A DNA stretch of 12,252 bases from NCBI GenBank assembly GCA_016868095.1, contig VGHV01000040.1:1-12252 (forward strand), read 5' to 3'. Shown in pieces: positions 7,654 through 12,252 of the stretch. Below the pieces are notes generated by a model. That model was given only the letters and a program-made list of their open reading frames with translations, was not told the DNA's origin and did not search any database. Source of the DNA: Betaproteobacteria bacterium (lineage in GTDB: Bacteria > Pseudomonadota > Gammaproteobacteria > Burkholderiales > Burkholderiaceae_E). Made by a program: the position numbers and the translations under genes. How positions within the stretch are numbered: the first letter of the stretch is position 1; each line of letters begins with the position of its first letter.

Positions 7654-8631
7654 CTAGCGAAGCGATTCGATTCCGGATTTTGAAACTTCAACCGTCGTCC
7701 TAATCAAGAGCGACAGGATAATTAACGTGCAAATAATAAGAGCAACAAGCGCTAGTCCTTTGGCTGCCGGCGCACCTGTTTGTAGGGCCATAAAGCTGCA
7801 TGCGCCTGAACTTGCCGCGGTAGGAAAACTGAATGCCCACCATGCCATACCAAAGTCTGATCGCGTTAAAGACCTGGCAAGGCTTAACAAGACCAGTACG
7901 ATAAAAAGCATGAGTACAAACAAACTGATGGCAAAAACGTCGACTTGCCCGCTCAAGGTGGCGTAAGAGACCATACCGAGTGCAGGGGGTGGCAAGAGGA
8001 TCAGTAAGGAGGGTCGTGCAGCTTCATGAAGCGGTCCAACAAAAATCAGTCTGGCGAGCAAAATCGGCATTAGAAAAAACCATAACAAAAGACCGATGCA
8101 AAGGAAAAACCAAGCCAGCGCGACATAACCAAGTTGGGGGGCACTTAAGGGCACCAAAACGCCGCCAACGCAAGGGATAAACCAGGCTGGCGTGATTGAT
8201 TGGGGATCAATTTTTTCCCCGACGAGCCAGCGTCGAAACATCGTGCCTACCACGAGAAGTTGTAATGGCATGCCTGCAAGCAGCATCAACTCAGCTAGGC
8301 CTGGATGGTGATTAATAAAAGCTACGGCAAGAATCTCCATGGAAATCGGGATTGCACCGACAGAAGCCACTTGTGTTGGGTGCCTAAATTCGCTTAGAAA
8401 AGCATCCGGCAATCGGACTATTTTGTGAAGGTACGCTGCAAGCAAGTATGAGAACACGCCAAGCGCAAGCAAGGCTGCCGCGTAGCCTGCCAGGGAAGGG
8501 AGTCCGAATAAGGATTCTGCCCGTTGCCAGGCAATCGAAAGGCCTCCCAGACCCATGACCATGGCAAACCAGGCAGCAGGGATGTTAAATGTTGTACGCT
8601 CTGAATTCATAGCTTGGGCCGGTGCAGTCAT
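7654..8631 (-). CDS. SLAC1 anion channel / TDT (TehA-Mae1 type) family transporter
   Basis: Inner-membrane protein with about ten hydrophobic helices, of the tellurite-resistance/dicarboxylate transporter family that includes TehA and plant SLAC1; members pass small anions or organic acids. Recognisable segments are [19 protein letters not shown] near the start, ISMEILAVAFINHHP, ITPAWFIPCVGGVLVPLSAP and WAFSFPTAASSGACSFMALQ. The frame is open to a TTG at 8703, but ATG 8631 (MTAPAQA) or ATG 8610 (MNSERTTF) fits the family start better, and a TATAAA box on the minus strand (8709-8714) would put transcription start near 8702, too close for TTG 8703. It appears to head a minus-strand unit with two cupin genes and diverges from a VOC-monooxygenase operon. 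A hairpin (TCGCTTC/GAAGCGA) overlaps its stop codon. The frameshifted copy at 4907-5838 is a close paralogue. The substrate is unknown; an organic anion of the neighbouring pathway is a guess. Confidence 0.88.
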   Translation of the reverse strand: MTAPAQAMNSERTTFNIPAAWFAMVMGLGGLSIAWQRAESLFGLPSLAGYAAALLALGVFSYLLAAYLHKIVRLPDAFLSEFRHPTQVASVGAIPISMEILAVAFINHHPGLAELMLLAGMPLQLLVVGTMFRRWLVGEKIDPQSITPAWFIPCVGGVLVPLSAPQLGYVALAWFFLCIGLLLWFFLMPILLARLIFVGPLHEAARPSLLILLPPPALGMVSYATLSGQVDVFAISLFVLMLFIVLVLLSLARSLTRSDFGMAWWAFSFPTAASSGACSFMALQTGAPAAKGLALVALIICTLIILSLLIRTTVEVSKSGIESLR

Positions 8632-8708
8632 TTCATCAAACAGCCAGTCGACTGGCTTTAGGTTTGAGTCGATTGGATTTGGGTTTGTTGATCGCTTGAT
8701 CAATTAGC

Positions 8709-8714
8709 TTTATA
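8709..8714 (-). promoter_or_regulatory. candidate -10 box for the TDT transporter operon
   Basis: TATAAA on the minus strand, 78 bases upstream of ATG 8631. A TTGCTG sequence lies further upstream at 20-base spacing, longer than ideal, so the -35 element is doubtful. The assignment rests on one matching hexamer in the only intergenic space where a promoter can sit. Confidence 0.25.
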
Positions 8715-8729
8715 GTCAGGTCTTAAGCG

Positions 8730-8742
8730 AATTGCAGCAATT
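8730..8742. promoter_or_regulatory. perfect 13-bp palindrome, candidate operator
   Basis: AATTGCAGCAATT is an exact inverted repeat (AATTGC / GCAATT around one central A) in the space between the divergent transporter and VOC genes. It ends 32 bases before the VOC start codon and lies 16 bases upstream of the candidate -10 box of the opposite operon, where a repressor or activator could control both directions. No regulator gene is in the window. Confidence 0.45.
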
Positions 8743-8774
8743 GGCTCGGTGTTTTTGTTTTGGGCGAGGTATCC

Positions 8775-9245
8775 ATGGCTATTGTCGACTTGAATCATTA
8801 CTTTGTTCGGGCTAACGACCTAGAACAGACCCGAGCGTTTTACACCGAGGTATTGGGGTTTGAACAAATGCCGCGCCCGAACTTCCCATTCCCTGGCTAT
8901 TGGCTGGGGACAGGCGGCAAGATTCAGGTGCATATGGGCCCTAATGATATTCCGAATCGAGAGACTTATTACCTAGGCACACCAGCGCATGCTGCTTGCG
9001 ACCAAAGTGGGGTGGTCGATCACATTGCTTTTCTTGCCGATGATCCGGGTGGTTTTGTTGAGCGATTCAAAGAAAAAGGCATTGAGTTTCGTCCCCGGTT
9101 TTTGCCTGATTCAAATCTTTATCAGCTTTTTATTCGAGATCCCAACGGACTCATGATTGAGTTGAATTTTTTTGGCATCACCGAGGCGCCCGACTGGGGT
9201 GGCGAGGACTACTCAAAGATGGAACGCGTGGAGCAAATCCGATGA
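8775..9245 (+). CDS. VOC-family (glyoxalase / extradiol dioxygenase fold) metalloprotein
   Basis: Protein of 156 residues with two beta-alpha-beta-beta-beta modules of the vicinal oxygen chelate fold. ATG 8775 is chosen because GAGG (8766-8769) precedes it by five bases; the in-frame TTG at 8760 lacks a site. Probable metal ligands are His8 (LNHYF), His53 (QVHMG), His83 (VDHIAF) and Glu129 (LMIELNFFG), one pair from each module. RDPNGLMIELNF is the typical final strand. It could be a lyase, isomerase, glyoxalase-like enzyme or dioxygenase; the length suits the glyoxalase-type two-module form and is too short for a classic four-module extradiol dioxygenase. Its stop overlaps the start of the flavin monooxygenase (ATGA), so the two are translationally coupled and very likely act in one pathway, the VOC protein perhaps on the monooxygenase product. 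Expression is probably controlled from the divergent region with the palindrome at 8730. Confidence 0.88.
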   Translation: MAIVDLNHYFVRANDLEQTRAFYTEVLGFEQMPRPNFPFPGYWLGTGGKIQVHMGPNDIPNRETYYLGTPAHAACDQSGVVDHIAFLADDPGGFVERFKEKGIEFRPRFLPDSNLYQLFIRDPNGLMIELNFFGITEAPDWGGEDYSKMERVEQIR

Positions 9246-10498
9246 ATGCGCCCCGTGCTGAAGGCTTGGCAGTGGCAACCGACAAAGCAGGTTCATCCGC
9301 CACGGGTGTGCGCGATTTTTCAGCTTGCACCATGGACGAAGCGATCGATCGCGCTCGGGCGCTTGTGCCGCGTTTGCGTGAACGGGCACAAGCTACGGAG
9401 CAAGCTCGCCGGATGTTGCCTGAAACGATTCAGGACCTTCATGAAAGTGGCCTGTTACGCTTTGTTCAACCGAGGCGTTGGGGGGGTATGGAATTACCCT
9501 TTGAGAGTCTCGTTAGGATTCCGGCACAGCTGGCAAGGGCTTGTGCATCAACTGCCTGGTGTGTTGGAAATTGGGCCATTCACCATTGGATGCTGGCTCT
9601 GTATGAAGAGCAGGCGCAATGTGATATTTGGGATAGCGATCCTGATGCGCTGATTGCTTCAGGGATTGCATATCCTCAAGGCAGTGCGAAAGCTGTCGAT
9701 GGTGGCTTTGTGTTGTCTGGACACTGGAATTTCTCAAGTGGTGTGGATCCGAGTCCCTGGAATATGCTCGCCGCGCTTTTGCGCGACGGTGATCGCGTGC
9801 TTGACCATTTGATGTGCCTGGTGCCGAAGCAAGACTACGAAATCGTCGACGACTGGCATGTATTGGGTATGTCAGGCACTGGCTCGAAATCAGTGAAGGC
9901 CAAGGATGTGTTCGTGCCTAGTCATCGTGCACTTTCAATGCTCAAGGCTAGAGGTGGTCGCGAATTTCCAGGTGCCTCGATCCATCAAAATCCATTGTTC
10001 ACCATCGGACTCTCAACCATGGGCACACACTGCCTGGTCGGAGCGGCAATCGGTAACGCGCAAGGCGCACTTGAGTCGACCATCGAACTGGTGGAACAAC
10101 GAAGCACCAGTTATCAAAGCCTCAAGATGCGCGATTTACCAAGTGTGCAGCAGCGCTTGGCAGCTGCAGGCGCGCGAATCGATGCGGCAAGAGCACTCGC
10201 GCTCGAGGACTGCAAGATTGCACAGCGTATGGCAGCAGAAGATCACATCCCGAGCCTGATCGAGAAACTTCGACCCAAACGCAACGTCGCTTTCGCCGTG
10301 CAGCTATGCACCGAAGCGGTCGATAGTTTGCACAGCTTAGCTGGAGCAAATGGCATCTATGACCATTATCCGATTCAGCGGATTTTCAGAGATGCGCACG
10401 CGCTTATGGGACATTTCGGCTTTAACTGGGACGCTCAGTCGATGCCTTGGGGCTCCGTTGTCTTGGGCGCTGACTACAAGGTACCCGCGACGTTATAA
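9242..10498 (+). CDS. group D flavin-dependent monooxygenase, acyl-CoA dehydrogenase fold (HsaA-like)
   Basis: Oxygenase of 418 residues in the acyl-CoA dehydrogenase superfamily, of the type that hydroxylates aromatic rings (for example HsaA in steroid breakdown) using reduced flavin from a separate reductase. In order: N-terminal helical domain (about 30-130, with LHESGLLRFVQPRRWGGMEL), middle beta domain (about 140-235, with GHWNFSSGVDPSPWNM and GMSGTGSKSVKAKDVFVPSH), C-terminal four-helix domain (about 250-418, with IQRIFRDAHALMGHFGFNWD). The SSGVDPSPW and R-D-H-A features, and the absence of the catalytic Glu context of true dehydrogenases, favour monooxygenase over acyl-CoA dehydrogenase, though I cannot exclude the latter. 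GGAG (9230-9233) within the VOC gene is its ribosome binding site, eight bases before ATG 9242. No flavin reductase lies in the window, so the partner must come from elsewhere. The substrate is unknown. Confidence 0.85.
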   Translation: MNAPRAEGLAVATDKAGSSATGVRDFSACTMDEAIDRARALVPRLRERAQATEQARRMLPETIQDLHESGLLRFVQPRRWGGMELPFESLVRIPAQLARACASTAWCVGNWAIHHWMLALYEEQAQCDIWDSDPDALIASGIAYPQGSAKAVDGGFVLSGHWNFSSGVDPSPWNMLAALLRDGDRVLDHLMCLVPKQDYEIVDDWHVLGMSGTGSKSVKAKDVFVPSHRALSMLKARGGREFPGASIHQNPLFTIGLSTMGTHCLVGAAIGNAQGALESTIELVEQRSTSYQSLKMRDLPSVQQRLAAAGARIDAARALALEDCKIAQRMAAEDHIPSLIEKLRPKRNVAFAVQLCTEAVDSLHSLAGANGIYDHYPIQRIFRDAHALMGHFGFNWDAQSMPWGSVVLGADYKVPATL

Positions 10499-10517
10499 AA
10501 CAAACGAGGGGTCCGCG

Positions 10518-10559
10518 ATGGTCAAGCGCTCTAAAAGCTCCGACCAGCGAAATCGGTAG
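10518..10559 (+). other. 13-codon ORF with strong ribosome binding site, possible stump of a lost gene
   Basis: ATG 10518 follows GAGGGG (10506-10511) at six bases, a better site than that of several full genes here. The frame reads MVKRSKSSDQRNR and stops at TAG 10557-10559, eight bases before the convergent livF gene ends. It starts 19 bases after the monooxygenase stop, the position expected for a third operon gene. Either a rearrangement joined the livF end to the first codons of that gene, or this is a minor peptide. ATCGG/CCGAT (10552-10567) can form a small hairpin over its end. Confidence 0.35.
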
Positions 10560-10566
10560 TTTCCGA

Positions 10567-11298
10567 TCAAGCTACCCCGAGGTAGTAACTCTTGACGAGA
10601 TCGTTCTCCTTAAGCGTTGGTACGTCACCATGAAAAACAATCTCACCATGCACAATGATGTAGCCGTAATCAGCGATTCGCATCGCTTGGTTAAAGTTTT
10701 GCTCTGCCATAAGCAAGGTGAGTTGATATTGCTCCTTGAGTTCCTTTAGTTTCGTGATTGTTTGGGATACCAATAAAGGGGAAAGTCCAACCGAAGGCTC
10801 ATCGACAAGCAGTAAGCGCGGTGATGACATGATGGCTCGTGCGATCGCCAACATTTGTTGCTGCCCCCCGGACATAGAGCCAGCGAGTTGGTTCTTTCGA
10901 TCAGCGAGCACTGGAAAAGCCTCAAGACAAAAAGCAAGATTTTTTTGAATATTCACTCGCGCCGATTGACGGAAAGCGCCGAGCAAAAGATTTTCCTCAA
11001 CCGTCAATCTGGGAAATAGCCTTCTACCCTCGGGTACAAGCGCAACGCCTAAGTTAACAATTGCTTCAGTGCTAAGTTGAGCAAAATCGTGGCATCGACC
11101 GTCAATTTCAAAAACAATTTGTCCTGCACTGGGGCGAACCATGCCCATTAGACACTTCATCAATGTACTTTTGCCGTTTCCATTTGTACCAAGTAGTGTA
11201 ACAGTCTTACCTTGCTCGATCGATAAAGAGACTCCTTGGAGGGCTTTGACAGCGCCATAGCTAGCATGGACACCCTCGATATGGAGCTTAATCGCCAA
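10567..11298 (-). CDS. livF: LivF-type ABC transporter ATP-binding protein
   Basis: Cytoplasmic ATPase subunit of a branched-chain amino acid type (HAAT) uptake system, 243 residues, normal for LivF. Motifs: Walker A GTNGNGKST (37-45), Q-loop VPEGRRLFPRLTVEENL (88-104), signature SMSGGQQQMLAIARA (141-155), Walker B RLLLVDEPSVGLSP (161-174), and the LivF-type MAEQN (198-202) where other ABC proteins have the H-loop. The only fitting start is TTG 11298, which overlaps the end of livG by 11 bases, so translation is probably coupled. It is the last gene of the minus-strand livM-livG-livF unit and converges with the monooxygenase operon. Close relatives import leucine, amides, urea or aromatic acids; the nearby oxygenase genes suggest a catabolic substrate, but this is inference. 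Confidence 0.93.
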   Translation of the reverse strand: MAIKLHIEGVHASYGAVKALQGVSLSIEQGKTVTLLGTNGNGKSTLMKCLMGMVRPSAGQIVFEIDGRCHDFAQLSTEAIVNLGVALVPEGRRLFPRLTVEENLLLGAFRQSARVNIQKNLAFCLEAFPVLADRKNQLAGSMSGGQQQMLAIARAIMSSPRLLLVDEPSVGLSPLLVSQTITKLKELKEQYQLTLLMAEQNFNQAMRIADYGYIIVHGEIVFHGDVPTLKENDLVKSYYLGVA

Positions 11299-12004
11299 GA
11301 TAGGCTCGCTGTACGTAGGGGTCCGCTACCACCTCGGTGGGCGTACCCTGACAAATGATTTGGCCTGCATCAAGACAAATCACGCGCTCAGAAAATGACA
11401 TGACAGCCTGCATGATGTGTTCGATCATAATAATGGTTATACCTTTTTTATTTAAGGTATGCAGTATTGAGAGCACTTCGTCAATCTCAGTTCCAGCTAA
11501 TCCAGCCATGGCTTCATCAGATATCAACAATTGGGGTTCGGCCGCCATTGCGCGAGCAAGCTCCAATTTACGGAGCTCGACCTGGGTCAAATGGCTACAT
11601 AGCTGATTAGCTTTCGCGGCTAAACCGATACTCGTAAGAATCTGTTCGGCACATCCATCAGCCTTCCCACCACTAAACCCCCTGACATAGGCCAGAGGTA
11701 TGAGTAAGTTTTCAATCACTGTCATGCTTCGAAATGGCCTAGGAATTTGAAAACTGCGTGCAATTCCTTGCCTAGTTCTCTGATAGGCCGGGAGCGACAT
11801 AATTGAGCGCCCATTAAAAGAGATTCCTCCTGATTCATTAATAAGAGCACCCGATATACAATTAATAAGTGTTGTTTTTCCCGAGCCGTTCGGACCGATC
11901 AAGCCTAGGCGTTCACCCCGCCTTACTTCAAGACTCACTGCGTTGAGTGCTGTGAAGCCTCCGAAGCGTTTTGTAACGCTATCGACTTTTAAGAGGATTT
12001 CCAT
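11288..12004 (-). CDS. livG: LivG-type ABC transporter ATP-binding protein
   Basis: Second ATPase subunit of the same importer, 238 residues. Walker A is GPNGSGKTT (37-45), the Q-loop region IARSFQIPRPFRSMTVIENL (81-100), and the H-loop MIEH (193-196). The signature is not the usual LSGGQ but HLTQVELRKLELARA (138-152), and Walker B reads LLISDEAMAGLAGTEID (159-175) with Ala after the catalytic Glu164. I recall a LivG subfamily with LT.x.x.RLE and DEVMAGL in these places, so it is probably active; the AG in place of NP in the following loop is odder. ATG 12004 lies 16 bases inside the end of livM, with no strong ribosome binding site, so translation is probably coupled to livM. Confidence 0.92.
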   Translation of the reverse strand: MEILLKVDSVTKRFGGFTALNAVSLEVRRGERLGLIGPNGSGKTTLINCISGALINESGGISFNGRSIMSLPAYQRTRQGIARSFQIPRPFRSMTVIENLLIPLAYVRGFSGGKADGCAEQILTSIGLAAKANQLCSHLTQVELRKLELARAMAAEPQLLISDEAMAGLAGTEIDEVLSILHTLNKKGITIIMIEHIMQAVMSFSERVICLDAGQIICQGTPTEVVADPYVQRAYLGD

Positions 12005-12252
12005 CGCTTGTATAAGCCGACGACGCCATCCGGTGCTGCTACCACAAAGAGCACAAGAAGCACGCCGACCACCAAAACATTTAATTCGCTTGAAATAGTC
12101 ACGGTGACAAGCTGTTGCAAGCTAGAAAGTAGTATTGCACCAATAACAGGACCAATCCAATGTGACATACCGCCAATAATTGGCATTGCGATTGCAGAGA
12201 CCGCGTAAAGCAAATTGAATGTTGATACCGGTTCGATATAACTCAAGTACAT
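11989..12252 (-). CDS. livM: LivM-type ABC transporter permease, partial (C-terminal 87 residues)
   Basis: Inner-membrane permease subunit of the same importer, with its N-terminal part beyond the right edge. The visible part reads YIEPVSTFNLLYAVSAIAMP, IIGGMSHWIGPVIGAILLSS and a last helix LNVLVVGVLLVLFVVAAPDG, followed by the short cytoplasmic tail VGLYKRWKSS. The S.x.x.I.AM.IIGG.G.W.GP.IGA pattern is typical of LivM, with Ser replacing the usual second Gly (GGMSHW). The frame is open to base 12252. It overlaps livG by 16 bases. Confidence 0.88.
   Translation of the reverse strand: MYLSYIEPVSTFNLLYAVSAIAMPIIGGMSHWIGPVIGAILLSSLQQLVTVTISSELNVLVVGVLLVLFVVAAPDGVVGLYKRWKSS

Noticed and set aside
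8632..8703. TTG start at 8703 for the intact TDT transporter.
   Set aside because: No ribosome binding site, a polar 24-residue extension unlike the family, and a candidate -10 box only six bases away. It remains possible.
9242..10498. Plain acyl-CoA dehydrogenase for the 418-residue flavoprotein.
   Set aside because: Segments such as SSGVDPSPW, GMSGTGSKSV and FRDAHALMGHFGFN, and coupling to a VOC protein, fit the group D hydroxylases better, but the fold is shared so this is not fully excluded.
10571..10585. CTACC / GGTAG hairpin as a terminator between the convergent monooxygenase and livF.
   Set aside because: The stem is five base pairs, lies inside livF coding sequence, and has no T-run on either strand.
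1..12252. Mobile element, CRISPR or phage content as the cause of the accessory appearance.
   Set aside because: No transposase, integrase, regular direct-repeat array, tRNA or phage gene could be recognised on either strand.

Overview
The window looks like a chromosomal accessory region of a Gram-negative proteobacterium, most likely a betaproteobacterium of the Burkholderiales type. Three things point there: a large TonB-dependent outer-membrane receptor, a LivFGM-type uptake ABC transporter, and a UPF0114 remnant whose residues read like the betaproteobacterial members of that family (a judgement from memory, not a search). No rRNA, tRNA, CRISPR array, transposase or integrase was seen.

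Left part (1-4921): two plus-strand genes for surface and periplasmic functions. The first is a PhoD-type metallophosphatase whose 5' end lies outside the window. The second is a 1133-residue TonB-dependent receptor with an N-terminal carboxypeptidase-regulatory-like domain. A good stem-loop follows it.

Middle part (4907-6260): a decayed patch. A SLAC1/TDT-family transporter (minus strand) is broken by one frameshift. Head to head with it is a UPF0114/YqhA-like gene (plus strand) that has lost its N-terminal part and also carries one frameshift. The two remnants meet near 5840-5850, as if one rearrangement removed both 5' ends.

Catabolic-looking part (6261-10559): on the minus strand an intact second copy of the TDT transporter is followed by two tandem cupin paralogues, both 199 residues and both with Arg where the last metal-binding His normally sits. 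Diverging from it on the plus strand is a tightly coupled pair: a VOC-fold metalloprotein and an acyl-CoA-dehydrogenase-fold flavin monooxygenase (HsaA-like, group D), overlapping by ATGA. A perfect 13-bp palindrome lies in the divergent promoter region. A 13-codon ORF with a strong ribosome binding site follows the monooxygenase and may be the stump of a lost third gene.

Right part (10567-12252): minus-strand livM (partial)-livG-livF with overlapping ends, an uptake ABC transporter for branched-chain amino acids or, as often near catabolic genes, small carboxylates or aromatic acids.

Working model (inference): an organic acid or aromatic compound enters through the Liv-type transporter, is hydroxylated by the flavin monooxygenase and processed by the VOC and cupin proteins, with the TDT channel moving an anionic substrate or product. 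The partner flavin reductase and the substrate-binding protein are not in the window, so this is not proven.
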